Shown here piece by piece: positions 34,377 to 43,110 of a stretch of 64,000 nucleotides of DNA. The stretch covers positions 1,054,001 to 1,118,000 of the forward strand of contig NZ_WOWL01000001.1 of the NCBI RefSeq assembly GCF_009741265.1. The letters run 5' to 3'. Position 1 is the stretch's first letter, and every line of letters begins with the position of its first letter. Made by a program: the position numbers and the translations under genes. Under the pieces are notes generated by a model. It ran no database searches. It was given only the letters and a program-made list of their open reading frames with translations, and was not told where the DNA came from. Source of the stretch: Pseudarthrobacter sp. GA104 (GTDB lineage: Bacteria; Actinomycetota; Actinomycetes; Actinomycetales; Micrococcaceae).

Positions 34377-35352
34377 AATTGTGAACCCCGGCCTGGCCAC
34401 TACCGTGCAGGACCAAGGGCGGACGGGCCATTACAACGTGGGCATCCCCCAAAGCGGTTCCATGGACCAGTACTCCGCTGAACTCGGAAACGCCCTGGTG
34501 GGAAACACTGCACGGGAAGCCGTTCTGGAGTGCACCTACCTCGGCCCCGTCCTGACCACCGGCGGCGACGCCATCATCGCCGTCACCGGCGCTCCGGTGG
34601 AGGTAAAGGTCAACGGGGAGGCACGGCCCCAGTGGAGCCGCCTGCTGCTCAAGGCCGGAGACCAGCTCTCCTTCGGGGTCATCCAAGGCGGCACCCGCTA
34701 CTACATCGCCGTCCAGGGCGGCATCGACGTCCCGAAGGTGCTCGGAAGCCGGTCCACGTACAGCCTCGGCGGGATCGGGGGGTTCAAGGGCCGGAAGCTA
34801 GAGGCGGGCGACGTCGTACCCGTGGGCGCTCCCCTCAACGACGGGAAGCTCCCCCACGGAGAGAGTCTCCCGGAGGAATTCCGGCCCGACTATGCCAAGG
34901 AGCAGGAAGTCCGGATCGTGCTGGGCTTGTACGACCACCGGCTCACCGATGAGGGCCGGGGAAATCTGCTGAACGAAGAGTGGAAGGTGACTCCGGTGGC
35001 TGACCGGATGGGACTGCGCTACTCCGGTCCGGGCGTGACATGGAAGGAGCGGAAACAGCCCTTCGGCGCCGGTTCGGACCCCTCCAACATCGTGGACGCC
35101 GGCTACGCCGTGGGATCCATCCAGATCCCTGGCGGCACGCAGCCCATCATCCTGCACCGCGATGCCGTTTCCGGCGGCGGATACGCGATGGTGGGCACGG
35201 TAATCAGCGCAGACATGGATCTGGTTGCCAGGGCCGCCCCCGGCACGGCGACACGATTCGTCGCTGTCGGCCTGGACGACGCCCTGGAAGCCCGCCGGGA
35301 ACTTGCGGAACGCCGCAACAAGGCGTGGGCCGCACTGGGCGCCAGCCGCTGA
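34366..35352 (+). CDS. pxpC: 5-oxoprolinase/allophanate hydrolase subunit 2-like (PxpC/KipA)
   Basis: 328 residues, the usual length. Family text: IVNPGLATTVQDQGRTGHYN, GIPQSGSMDQYSAELGNALV, VQGGIDVPKVLGSRSTYSLG, ADRMGLRYSGPGV and GGYAMVGTVISADMDLVARA. Partner of PxpB in 5-oxoproline cleavage or, given the biotin genes, in a carboxylase-linked variant. Last gene of the operon, followed by a hairpin terminator. Confidence 0.87.
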   Translation: MAFEIVNPGLATTVQDQGRTGHYNVGIPQSGSMDQYSAELGNALVGNTAREAVLECTYLGPVLTTGGDAIIAVTGAPVEVKVNGEARPQWSRLLLKAGDQLSFGVIQGGTRYYIAVQGGIDVPKVLGSRSTYSLGGIGGFKGRKLEAGDVVPVGAPLNDGKLPHGESLPEEFRPDYAKEQEVRIVLGLYDHRLTDEGRGNLLNEEWKVTPVADRMGLRYSGPGVTWKERKQPFGAGSDPSNIVDAGYAVGSIQIPGGTQPIILHRDAVSGGGYAMVGTVISADMDLVARAAPGTATRFVAVGLDDALEARRELAERRNKAWAALGASR

Positions 35353-35358
35353 CAGGCG

Positions 35359-35391
35359 GAGGCGGGTCCCAACCATTCCCGGACCCGCCTC
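35359..35391 (+). terminator. Terminator-like hairpin after the pxp operon
   Basis: GAGGCGGGTCC (35359-35369) pairs perfectly with GGACCCGCCTC (35381-35391), 6 bases after the pxpC stop. No strong T-run follows. Confidence 0.6.
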
Positions 35392-35401
35392 TGCTGATTC
35401 G

Positions 35402-35527
35402 CTAATTGTCTGACGCCGAGAGCGCCGCCTCCAGCCCAAGGTCCGTCTCAACGACCCTCATCGGGTCCATCAGCACGTGCCGCCCCACCGAGACGGGCGG
35501 TGCCTGGCATGTCCCCGCCACGTACGC
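35402..35527 (-). pseudogene. C-terminal fragment of a nitrilase-superfamily gene
   Basis: The frame encodes AYVAGTCQAPPVSVGRHVLM then DPMRVVETDLGLEAALSASD before a stop. It closely matches the end of the hydrolase at 10418-11197 (YVAGVCQAPPVSVGRSVLVD, PMGVVEADLGLEPGVLG). No start or catalytic triad remains. It lies downstream of an APC permease gene on the same strand, the same order as in the intact locus at 10.4-12.6 kb, so the fossil probably marks a decayed paralogous operon. Confidence 0.85.
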
Positions 35528-35553
35528 TGTCCCCCTCATCCCCGATCGGTACA

Positions 35554-35590
35554 GAAAGGCGCGCCCGGCCAAAGCCGGACGCGCCCTTCG
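35554..35590 (-). terminator. Hairpin, copy 3 of the dispersed repeat
   Basis: The arms GGCGCGCCCGGC and GCCGGACGCGCCC flank CAAA, 38 bases after the end of the APC permease gene. The tail towards the permease (CTCTGAACCCGCAAAC) is the same as at 16.19 kb. Confidence 0.65.
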
Positions 35591-35627
35591 TGTTCTCTGA
35601 ACCCGCAAACGGGCCAAAGCGGATTAT

Positions 35628-37037
35628 TCAGTCGATAAGCACCGGCTGCTTGGCGTCCTCCGACGCTTCAACAGGCGCAACCTTACGGTTCCGCTGGTTC
35701 ACCCAGCACCCAACCGCCAGCAGCGCGACGAGCGCGAACGTGCTCAGGAGCTGGGGACGGGAATCCTCGCCGATGAAGCCCACCGTGAAGATCGCCGCGA
35801 GGATGACCAGGCCAAGCACGGTCAGCCACGGGAAGCCGGGCATCCGCAGGGGAAGCTCCGTCCCCTCGCGGTCGGCGCGGAGGCGCAGCGCGAGCTGGGC
35901 CAGGAGCGCCGACGTCCACACGAGCAGGCAGGTGGAGCCCACGATGTTGAGCAGGACGCCCAGCACCATCTCGGGGAAAACCAGCTCCAGCACCACGGTG
36001 ACAACGCCGAAGGCGACGCTCGCCAGCACCGCAACAACCGGAACCCGCCCCTTGGACACGGAAGCCAGCAGCCGCGGCGCTTCGCCCCGCTCAGCCAGGG
36101 AGTACGCCATCCGGGAGGCGCCGTAGAGGTTGGCGTTGAGCGCGGAGAGCAGTGCCGCGACGGCCACCAGGGTGATGGCGGTGGCTGCACCGGGCATGCC
36201 TGCGGCCTCCAGCACGGCGGCGAACGGGCTCTTCAGCCCCGCCGAACCCACGGGAACCACCGCAGCGATGACGAAGATCGCGCCGATGTAGAACACCAGG
36301 ATGCGCCACAGCACCGTGCGGACAGCTTTCTTCACACTGCGTGCGGGCTCCGCGGTCTCGGCTGCCGCCACGGACACAATCTCGGTGCCACCGAACGCGA
36401 ACGCCACCACAAACAGTGCCGTGGCAATCCCGGCGAAACCGTTGGTCGCGAATCCTTCACCGGTGAAGTTGGAAAGGCCCGGCGACTGCACGCCCGGCAG
36501 CAAGCCGAACAGCAGGGCGGCGCCCACCAGCAGGAACCCGACAATTGCCGCCACCTTGAGCAGGGCAAACCAGAACTCAAACTCGCCGAAGTTCTTCACG
36601 CTGGTCAGGTTCACGGCCGTGAGCACCACGATGAAAACGAAGGCCATCAGCCACACCGGCAGCGCCGGGAAGATGGTCGCCAGCAGGCCCGCCGCACCGA
36701 GCGCTTCGGCGGCAATGACCACCACGAGCTGCAGCCACCAGAGCCAGCCCACCGTGGCGCCGGCCACCGGCCCGTAGGCCTTGGCGGTGTAGACCGAGAA
36801 GGCGCCGCTGTCCGGGTTGGCCGCGGCCATCTCGCCGAGGGCCCACATCACCAGGATGATGAGGGTGCCGGCCACGAGGTAGGAGATCAGCACCGCCGGG
36901 CCGGCGGCCTGGATGCCTGCGCCGGAGCCGATGAAGAGACCCGCGCCGATGGCGCTGCCGAGCCCCATCATGGTGAGCTGGCGGGGTTTGAGGGCGGCGC
37001 CGAGGGCGCGCGCAGACGTCTTTGTCTGTTGTTCCAT
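35628..37037 (-). CDS. APC-family amino acid permease (AAT type)
   Basis: 469 residues with 12 hydrophobic helices. The start LKPRQLTMMGLGSAIGAGLF then IGSGAGIQAAGPAVLISYLV is the signature of the amino acid transporter subfamily that includes AroP, GabP and ProY. FGGTEIVSVAAAETAEPARS marks helix 6 and the following loop. It lies 42 bases after the aminotransferase gene on the same strand, so it probably imports the amino acid that enzyme uses, perhaps aromatic. Confidence 0.87.
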   Translation of the reverse strand: MEQQTKTSARALGAALKPRQLTMMGLGSAIGAGLFIGSGAGIQAAGPAVLISYLVAGTLIILVMWALGEMAAANPDSGAFSVYTAKAYGPVAGATVGWLWWLQLVVVIAAEALGAAGLLATIFPALPVWLMAFVFIVVLTAVNLTSVKNFGEFEFWFALLKVAAIVGFLLVGAALLFGLLPGVQSPGLSNFTGEGFATNGFAGIATALFVVAFAFGGTEIVSVAAAETAEPARSVKKAVRTVLWRILVFYIGAIFVIAAVVPVGSAGLKSPFAAVLEAAGMPGAATAITLVAVAALLSALNANLYGASRMAYSLAERGEAPRLLASVSKGRVPVVAVLASVAFGVVTVVLELVFPEMVLGVLLNIVGSTCLLVWTSALLAQLALRLRADREGTELPLRMPGFPWLTVLGLVILAAIFTVGFIGEDSRPQLLSTFALVALLAVGCWVNQRNRKVAPVEASEDAKQPVLID

Positions 37038-37079
37038 GGGGATTCCTCTGGTTGTGGGTGGAACTGTGGGGATAAAACT

Positions 37080-38171
37080 TCAGGCTGCGTGGGCTTCGAG
37101 GATCCGGAGCACGCGGTCGTTGGAGGCGGGGTCGGCCACGGTGATCCGCACGCCGTCGCCCTGGTACGCCCGGACAAGGATGCCCGCGCGGTCGAACGCG
37201 TCCACGAGCCTCGCCCGGAGGCCCTCACCGGCGCGGATCCACAGGAAGTTGCCCTGGCTCGGCTGCAGTTTCCAGCCCTGGGCAGCCAGTTCGGCGGCCA
37301 TCCGGGCGCGCTCCCGCTTGACCGCGGCCACCCGCGCTTCCATCTCCTCCCCCGCGTCCAGCGACGCGACGGCCGCCTTCTGCGCCAGCGCGCTCACGGA
37401 AAAGGGCAGGGCGGTGCGGCGCAAACCGTCGGCGATTGCCGCCGTCGTAATCGCATAGCCGACGCGCAGCCCGGCGAGGCCGTAGGCCTTGGAGAAGGTG
37501 CGCAGGATGCAGACGTTCGGGTAGCGGCGGTAGAGCGCCAGGGAATCGGGGCCCGCGTCGGCATACTCGACGTAGGCCTCGTCGATCACCACCAGGACGC
37601 TGGACGGCACAGTCTGCAGGAAGGCCTCAATGCGGTCATGGCTGATGGGCACCCCGGTGGGGTTGTTGGGCGTGCAGAGCAGGATGACCCTGGTGCGGTC
37701 AGTGACGGCTGCGGACATGGCTTCGAGATCGTGGCCCTCGGCGTCGTCCAGCGGAATGCGGACCGGCCGAGCGCCTGCCAGCTCCACCAGGATGGGGTAG
37801 GCCTCGAAGGAGCGCCAGGCGAACACCACTTCATCCCCGGCGTCGCACAGTCCGGTGATGATCTGCTGAAGGACTCCGACGCTGCCGGGGCCCACCGCCA
37901 CTTCCTCCGCGGTGACGCCCAGGTGCCGGGCGAGCCGTTCGCGGAGTTCGACGGCGGCCATGTCCGGGTAGCGGTTCATCCTGCCGGCCGCTTCGGCCAC
38001 CGCAGCGACGGCTGCGGGCAGCGGGTCGTAGTGGCTTTCATTGCTGGCGAGGGCCGCGACGTCCACGCCCGCGCCGCGCCGGCCCGGCACGTAGGACGGA
38101 AGGCCGGCGACGGCGCCGCGAAGGGTGGGCAGCGCTGCCTCGGGACCGGCCACAAGCTGATTACTGGTCAT
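37080..38171 (-). CDS. Histidinol-phosphate/aromatic aminotransferase family (HisC-like, PLP)
   Basis: 363 residues. PLP-fold type I features: LASNESHYDPLPAAVAAV, VGPGSVGVLQQII, CTPNNPTGVPIS, VVIDEAYVEYAD and the PLP-lysine region LRTFSKAYGLAGLRVGYAI (Lys in SKAYG). Members annotated HisC2 or Pat in actinobacteria transaminate aromatic amino acids. The setting beside an amino acid permease, Lrp regulator and TPP enzyme, not a his operon, favours catabolic aromatic transamination. Confidence 0.83.
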   Translation of the reverse strand: MTSNQLVAGPEAALPTLRGAVAGLPSYVPGRRGAGVDVAALASNESHYDPLPAAVAAVAEAAGRMNRYPDMAAVELRERLARHLGVTAEEVAVGPGSVGVLQQIITGLCDAGDEVVFAWRSFEAYPILVELAGARPVRIPLDDAEGHDLEAMSAAVTDRTRVILLCTPNNPTGVPISHDRIEAFLQTVPSSVLVVIDEAYVEYADAGPDSLALYRRYPNVCILRTFSKAYGLAGLRVGYAITTAAIADGLRRTALPFSVSALAQKAAVASLDAGEEMEARVAAVKRERARMAAELAAQGWKLQPSQGNFLWIRAGEGLRARLVDAFDRAGILVRAYQGDGVRITVADPASNDRVLRILEAHAA

Positions 38172-38264
38172 GAGGTCCGATCATGGGAGTGACCCGGACC
38201 ACATTGCAAGATACGCTCTAGCCATTGGGACTTCTGCTCAACTTCTACTGTGTGTGGTGAAAAT

Positions 38265-38768
38265 ATGACCATCGCGAACTCTCGCACCCTGGATTCCCTC
38301 GACGGCAGGATCATCCTGGCCCTGGACAAGGATCCCGAAGCCAGCGCCCTGGCACTCTCCCGCACGCTCGGCGTCGCCCGGAACACAGTCCACGCCCGGC
38401 TGGCGCGGCTGGAGCGCAGCGGCGCGCTCCGCTCCTTCAGCCGCCGGCTGGACCCCGCCGCGCTGGGCTACGACCTGATGGCCTTCCTTTCGCTCTCGAT
38501 CAGCCAGACCCGGACAGGCTCGGTGGAGAGCGGGCTCGAGGCGATCCCGGAGGTCATCGAGGTCCATGCCACCACCGGGGACGCGGACCTCGTGGCCAAG
38601 GTGGTGGCCCGCGACACCGGCGACCTCTACCGCATCACCAACCAGATCCTGGAGATCGAAGGGGTCCAGCGCACCAGCACGGCCATCTCCATCCTGGAAC
38701 TCATGCCGCCCCGCTACGACGGCCTCATCAGCCGGCTTTCGGAACAGGAGTCACGCCCCTCAGACTGA
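38265..38768 (+). CDS. Lrp/AsnC-family transcriptional regulator
   Basis: 167 residues from ATG 38265. An N-terminal helix-turn-helix (LDGRIILALDKDPEASALAL, then TLGVARNTVHARLARLERSG) precedes a RAM ligand domain (SVESGLEAIPEVIEVHATTG, DADLVAKVVARDTGDLYRIT). It is divergent from the aminotransferase/permease pair and upstream of the TPP enzyme gene, so it may control both in response to an amino acid. Confidence 0.86.
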   Translation: MTIANSRTLDSLDGRIILALDKDPEASALALSRTLGVARNTVHARLARLERSGALRSFSRRLDPAALGYDLMAFLSLSISQTRTGSVESGLEAIPEVIEVHATTGDADLVAKVVARDTGDLYRITNQILEIEGVQRTSTAISILELMPPRYDGLISRLSEQESRPSD

Positions 38769-38885
38769 CCCGCAGGGCGGCGCCACAACTGGGCAGATTG
38801 TCACTGCCAGCTACTCCTGCTGCCAAAAGTCCCAGCAGGATCCATCGGTATTGCAAACATGAGACGCAGGCCACACGATGCCTGC

Positions 38886-40544
38886 ATGACTACTCTCACC
38901 GTCTCCGGCCGCGTGGCGCAGGTCCTCAGCAGCTATGTCAGCGATGTGTTCGGCGTGATGGGCAACGGCAACGTCTACTTCCTGGACGCCGCGGAGAAGC
39001 AGGGCCTCCGCTTCTCCCCCGTCCGGCACGAGGGCGCCGCCGTCGCCGCGGCGGACGCGTACTACCGGACGTCGGGACGACTCGCCGCGGGCACCACCAC
39101 CTACGGCCCCGGCTACACCAACGCGCTCACCGCCCTCGCGGAGGCGGTCCAGGCGCATATCCCCGTTGTGCTGGTCACCGGGGATGCCCCCACCAGCGGC
39201 GCCCGCCCCTGGGACGTGGACCAGGCGGCCATCGCCGCTGGCCTCGGCGCGGCCACTTTCACCGTTACCCGCGACGCCGCAGGTGCCGTCACCCGGCAGG
39301 CGGTGGAATACGCACTCACCCGGCGCACCGCCGTCGTGCTTGCCATCCCCTACGACCTCGCGGCACTCGAGGCCGCGGACGAGGACCTTCCGGCGCCGCA
39401 GGCACCAAAGGTGACGGACGACGCCGACGGCGGGCTTAGGCAGGCAGCCCGCCTGCTCGCCGGTGCCAGGCGGCCGCTGATTCTTGCCGGCCGCGGCGCG
39501 CACCTGTCAGGCGCCGGGCCGGAGCTCCGCGAGCTTGCCGACCGGCTCGGCGCGCTGACCGCAGGCACCGCCCTGGCGCTCAACCTCCTCAACGGCGAGG
39601 GGTACCTGGGCGTCGCCGGCGGCTTCGGCACCGACACCGCGGCGGGCCTCATGGGCGAGGCCGACGTGGTCCTGGTGGCCGGGGCCAGCCTGAGCCCGTT
39701 CACCATGCGGTTCGGGCACCTGATCGGCCCGGACAGCACCGTCATCCAGATCGACGCCGGCCTGCAGCCCACGCACCCCCGGGTGGACCTGTTCGTCAGC
39801 GCGGACGCGAAGGCTGCTGCTTCGCGCCTCCTGGCGCTCCTCGACGGCGGGACTGCGGCGGAAGCCTGGCGCGCGGAAGCCCGCCTTCGGCTGGCCGAGG
39901 GGCCGGGGCACCACCCGGGCTCCGCGGAAACCCCGGACGGCCGGCTGGACCCGCGCGCCCTCGCCAACGCGCTGGATGGCGTGCTGCCGGAGCGCCGCAC
40001 GGTGGTCCAGGACGGCGGGCACTTCGTCGGCTGGGCACCCATGTACTGGAACATCCCGCGGCCCCAGGACCTGGTGATGGTGGGCACCGCCTACCAGACC
40101 ATCGGGCTGGGACTTGCGAGCGCCGTTGGAGCAGCCCGTGCGCTGGAGGACGGCCGCACCCTGGTGCTGGCCTCCGGCGACGGCGGGTTCCTGATGGGCC
40201 TGTCCGACCTCGAATCGCTGATCGGTGCGGCCCGCAGCGCCATCGTGGTGATCTACAACGACGCCGCCTACGGAGCCGAAATCCACCAGTACGGCTCCCA
40301 GGGCCTGACCGAAAAGCCCATGCTGATCCCCGAGGTGGACTTCAGCGGGGTTGCCCGCGCTTTGGGTGCCGAGTCCGCAGTGATCCGTTCCCTGGATGAC
40401 CTGTCCGCACTGCAGGACTGGATCGACGCCGGCGCCAAGGGCACCTTCGTGGCCGACTGCCGGATCACGTCCAGCGTCCGGGCGCCGTGGCTCACTGAGT
40501 GGATGAACGCCACCGGCGCGGCGAAGGCTGCTGTGGCGGGATAA
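38886..40544 (+). CDS. Thiamine-pyrophosphate enzyme (acetolactate synthase/decarboxylase superfamily)
   Basis: 552 residues from ATG 38886. Pyr domain at the start, with the TPP-activating Glu in VRHEGAAVAAADAYYR; central FAD/DHS-like domain (RRPLILAGRGAHLSGAG); PP domain with TPP/Mg motif SGDGGFLMGLSDLESLIGAA followed by IVVIYNDAAYGAE. Candidates are 2-oxoacid decarboxylase (for example acting on the arylpyruvate made by the neighbouring aminotransferase) or a carboligase. The function within the superfamily cannot be fixed by eye. It lies 117 bases after the Lrp gene. Confidence 0.83.
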   Translation: MTTLTVSGRVAQVLSSYVSDVFGVMGNGNVYFLDAAEKQGLRFSPVRHEGAAVAAADAYYRTSGRLAAGTTTYGPGYTNALTALAEAVQAHIPVVLVTGDAPTSGARPWDVDQAAIAAGLGAATFTVTRDAAGAVTRQAVEYALTRRTAVVLAIPYDLAALEAADEDLPAPQAPKVTDDADGGLRQAARLLAGARRPLILAGRGAHLSGAGPELRELADRLGALTAGTALALNLLNGEGYLGVAGGFGTDTAAGLMGEADVVLVAGASLSPFTMRFGHLIGPDSTVIQIDAGLQPTHPRVDLFVSADAKAAASRLLALLDGGTAAEAWRAEARLRLAEGPGHHPGSAETPDGRLDPRALANALDGVLPERRTVVQDGGHFVGWAPMYWNIPRPQDLVMVGTAYQTIGLGLASAVGAARALEDGRTLVLASGDGGFLMGLSDLESLIGAARSAIVVIYNDAAYGAEIHQYGSQGLTEKPMLIPEVDFSGVARALGAESAVIRSLDDLSALQDWIDAGAKGTFVADCRITSSVRAPWLTEWMNATGAAKAAVAG

Positions 40545-40563
40545 CCCTTGCGATGCCAAGGCA

Positions 40564-41733
40564 TCACGCGCTGGGTTCACCAACGACGGCCCTGTGCGGG
40601 GATGCACGCATCACCAGCGCCATCCCGCTGAGCATCGACGCCACGGCGGCGAAGATTAACAGCGGCCCCAGACCCAATCCGGGGATCATCGCACCTGCCA
40701 CGGCCGGGGCCGCAACCGAGCTGAGTGCCCCCACGACCAGGCAGGCCGTGAACGCCTCGCCTGCGCGCTCGGGCACCAGTTCGGCGGTCCAAATCGCGAG
40801 CACCGCAGATCCTGCCATGTATCCCGCCCCGAAGACGCAGGCCGAGACCGCTGTAGCGGTCAGGGAATCGCTTGCCAACCCAAGCATCGCCAGTGCTACA
40901 CCGACGGCTCCAAGGCACAGTCCGGCGATCCTCGAACTGCCCACCCGACGCGCGAGCGTCCCGGTCGCCACACCTACCACGCCGCAGATGCCAATGCCCG
41001 CGTAGAACGCCGGGACGGCTCCTGCTGGGAGGGCACCGCTGCCGAGGACGTCGGCGGCGTAGGTGAAGTAGATGACGACGGCCGCAAAGTAGGCCACCGA
41101 GTAGGCAACCGGTGCCCGCAGCGCTACAAACAAAGAGGAGGCACCGTACTGGTTGTTCGCACGTGGGGCTGGCCTGGTTTTCGGCACCAGGCGAAGGTTC
41201 ACAAGTGCGGCGGCTACCGCGGCTAAGGCGATGCCGACCCAGATCAGTCGCCAGGAGCCCAGTACCGCCAGGACGGACAGCCCGCCCAGCAGTACCAGTC
41301 CACCGCTGGTACCGGTTGTGATGATCGCCAATGCCTTGGGCTGCTGCCGCAAGGGCACCGCACGGGTCACGATGTCCGAGTAGGGCGCCCAGACCCAGCC
41401 GCCGGCGCTGCCGGCCAGGATGACACCTGCGGCGAGCAGTCCCGGAGACTGCGCGGATGCCACGATCACCGCGCCCAGGACACCGCTGGCTCCGCCCACG
41501 GTCGTGGGAGCACGCGAACCGTGCCGGGCGGCGAGCGGCCCTGCCAAAAGCAACCCAGCCAAGTACCCCGCGAACGTTGCGCTGGCGATGATGCCGAGCA
41601 CCAGCTCGGACAGGCCCAAGTCTTCCCGGATGTTCGGCAGCGTCAGGCCGTAGGCGTAGCGGGCCATGCCAAAGGCGACTCCGACTACCGCTGCTCCGGC
41701 CAGGCCAATCCGACCGCCAGCTGAAAGCTTCAT
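40564..41733 (-). CDS. MFS transporter (YbfB/YjiJ-like efflux)
   Basis: About 389 residues from ATG 41733 (MKLSAGGRIGLAGAAVVGVA). Twelve hydrophobic helices; ARYAYGLTLPNIREDLGLSE and GPLAARHGSRAPTTVG (loop 2-3) are typical of this MFS group. It is divergent from a TetR gene with a perfect palindrome between, which favours an exporter induced by its substrate. Confidence 0.82.
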   Translation of the reverse strand: MKLSAGGRIGLAGAAVVGVAFGMARYAYGLTLPNIREDLGLSELVLGIIASATFAGYLAGLLLAGPLAARHGSRAPTTVGGASGVLGAVIVASAQSPGLLAAGVILAGSAGGWVWAPYSDIVTRAVPLRQQPKALAIITTGTSGGLVLLGGLSVLAVLGSWRLIWVGIALAAVAAALVNLRLVPKTRPAPRANNQYGASSLFVALRAPVAYSVAYFAAVVIYFTYAADVLGSGALPAGAVPAFYAGIGICGVVGVATGTLARRVGSSRIAGLCLGAVGVALAMLGLASDSLTATAVSACVFGAGYMAGSAVLAIWTAELVPERAGEAFTACLVVGALSSVAAPAVAGAMIPGLGLGPLLIFAAVASMLSGMALVMRASPHRAVVGEPSA

Positions 41734-41819
41734 GAACTCCTCCTCGATTGGGCGCAGCAACTTCGCGCCTGCGGCCGACCAGCACGGCCCGTAGATATCG
41801 CACCTCTCCCGGAAAGGCT

Positions 41820-41833
41820 GTAACGATCGTTAC
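41820..41833. promoter_or_regulatory. TetR operator candidate
   Basis: GTAACGATCGTTAC is a perfect 14-base palindrome in the divergent promoter region of the MFS and TetR genes, 48 bases before the TetR start. Confidence 0.75.
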
Positions 41834-41881
41834 GCTAGAGCAAAACTACCGTTCTGTACACGGGTTGCCTAGACTAACGAG

Positions 41882-42463
41882 ATGACCACCCGCCAGCGAC
41901 CCCCTGCTCGCGCCCGGCTGCTCGGGGCGGCCGATCAGGTACTGTTCGACCGCGGCATCCGGGACACGTCCGTCGACGACCTGCTGCGCCAGGCGGAGGT
42001 CTCCGCGGCCACCCTGTACACGCACTTCGGCAGCAAAGATGCCCTGGTGGCCGAAGTGCTGCGGGTCCGGTTGTCGGACTGGCAGAGGGTCTGGGACCAG
42101 CACATCGTTGCGGCCGGCAATGACCTGGATCGGTTGCTCGCGGTCTTCGACGCCCTGGCCGCCTACCGAGACGCCCACGGCCACCCGTCACGGTGGTGCG
42201 CTTTCCTGGCCGCCGCCAGCGAGCTCCCCCAGGCCGCGGACGAAATTGGCGACGTCCTGGCCGGTGACACTGCCCTGCTCTCCGAACGCCTCCTGCACCT
42301 GTCCCGCCCGCTTGCGGGGGAGGGCGCCCAGGATTTGGCCAATGAAGTGCTCGTGGCTTACAGCGGGGCCTTGGCCGGGTTCCTCCGCGGTTCCCCTCAG
42401 TCCCCAATCGACGTGGGGCGCCGCCTGGCCCATGCAGCAGCCCAGACCCACAGCCGTGACTGA
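41882..42463 (+). CDS. TetR-family transcriptional regulator
   Basis: 193 residues. The N-terminal helix-turn-helix (ARLLGAADQVLFDRGIRDTS, VDDLLRQAEVSAATLYTHFG, SKDALVAEVL) is textbook TetR; the rest is an all-helical ligand domain with a C-terminal segment like TetR_C (EVLVAYSGALAGFLRGSP). Probable repressor of the divergent MFS gene and of itself. Confidence 0.87.
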   Translation: MTTRQRPPARARLLGAADQVLFDRGIRDTSVDDLLRQAEVSAATLYTHFGSKDALVAEVLRVRLSDWQRVWDQHIVAAGNDLDRLLAVFDALAAYRDAHGHPSRWCAFLAAASELPQAADEIGDVLAGDTALLSERLLHLSRPLAGEGAQDLANEVLVAYSGALAGFLRGSPQSPIDVGRRLAHAAAQTHSRD

Positions 42464-42594
42464 GGCATCCATCTGCCGCCCCGCCTGCGCGTCCTTGTGG
42501 AGGAACGTGGCCTGAAGCCCGCCATGCAGGATGGGTTCACGACGTTGGCCGCGTTGGAGTATGGAGTATCCAACCAAGTGTGGGACAAGAACTA

Positions 42595-42930
42595 GCCCTT
42601 ATCCTGGGGGACCTGGAAGTTATCCACATGCATCCGCACCTGGGCGAACGGATCCACATCCGCGTACCAGGGCTGAAGGGCGAGTCAGCCCTGACCGGCC
42701 TGCACCATCAGCGGCTGGACGGGTCAGGCTACACACGCGGCATTGGCGGCACGGAGCTGGGATCAAGCAACGGATCCCGGCGGCCGAGGACTCCTACCAT
42801 TCCTCCCTGGAGTGGCGTCCGCGCCGGCCTGCCGCTCCGGCCGGGCTCACCCCAGGAAAGTGGAAATACTTGGCCTGCTGTGCCGCGGAGGCCGGGGCCC
42901 TGGGGCAACCCGCCCGACCGGGCCACCGTC
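42595..42930 (+). pseudogene. Fragment of an HD-GYP-domain phosphohydrolase gene
   Basis: One frame reads VIHMHPHLGERIHIRVPGLK, ALTGLHHQRLDGSGYTRGI, the HD-GYP signature (HHERLDGSGYP in intact enzymes). It continues one base out of frame as IKQRIPAAEDSYHSSLEWRP, where intact proteins have a RILAAADAYHA segment. The join falls in a GGG run near 42762. The N-terminal HD residues and the LuxR-like end of such proteins are missing. The rest of 42464-43110 has no recognisable gene apart from the kinase promoter near 43030. Confidence 0.65.
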
Positions 42931-43030
42931 GGGATACCATGACCACTCGCGGCAGACCCAGTCCGGGCAATCCCTTGACATGCCCTTCAAGGAACCTTCA
43001 AACTCGTCAGTAGAATATTTAGCCCAAATT

Positions 43031-43043
43031 TGCATATCTATGC
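43031..43043. promoter_or_regulatory. GCATAT motif upstream of the FGGY kinase gene
   Basis: TGCATATCTATGC is an imperfect palindrome 67 bases before the kinase start. Similar AT-rich GCATAT/ATATGC sequences lie upstream of the plus-strand genes at 53995 and 56419, so they may be sites of the SorC regulator. Confidence 0.4.
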
Positions 43044-43110
43044 GAAAACCTTTGCATCCCAGTTAAGTGCGCTTCCCAAGCCGCAGCACCGATCTTTGAA
43101 CAGGAATACC

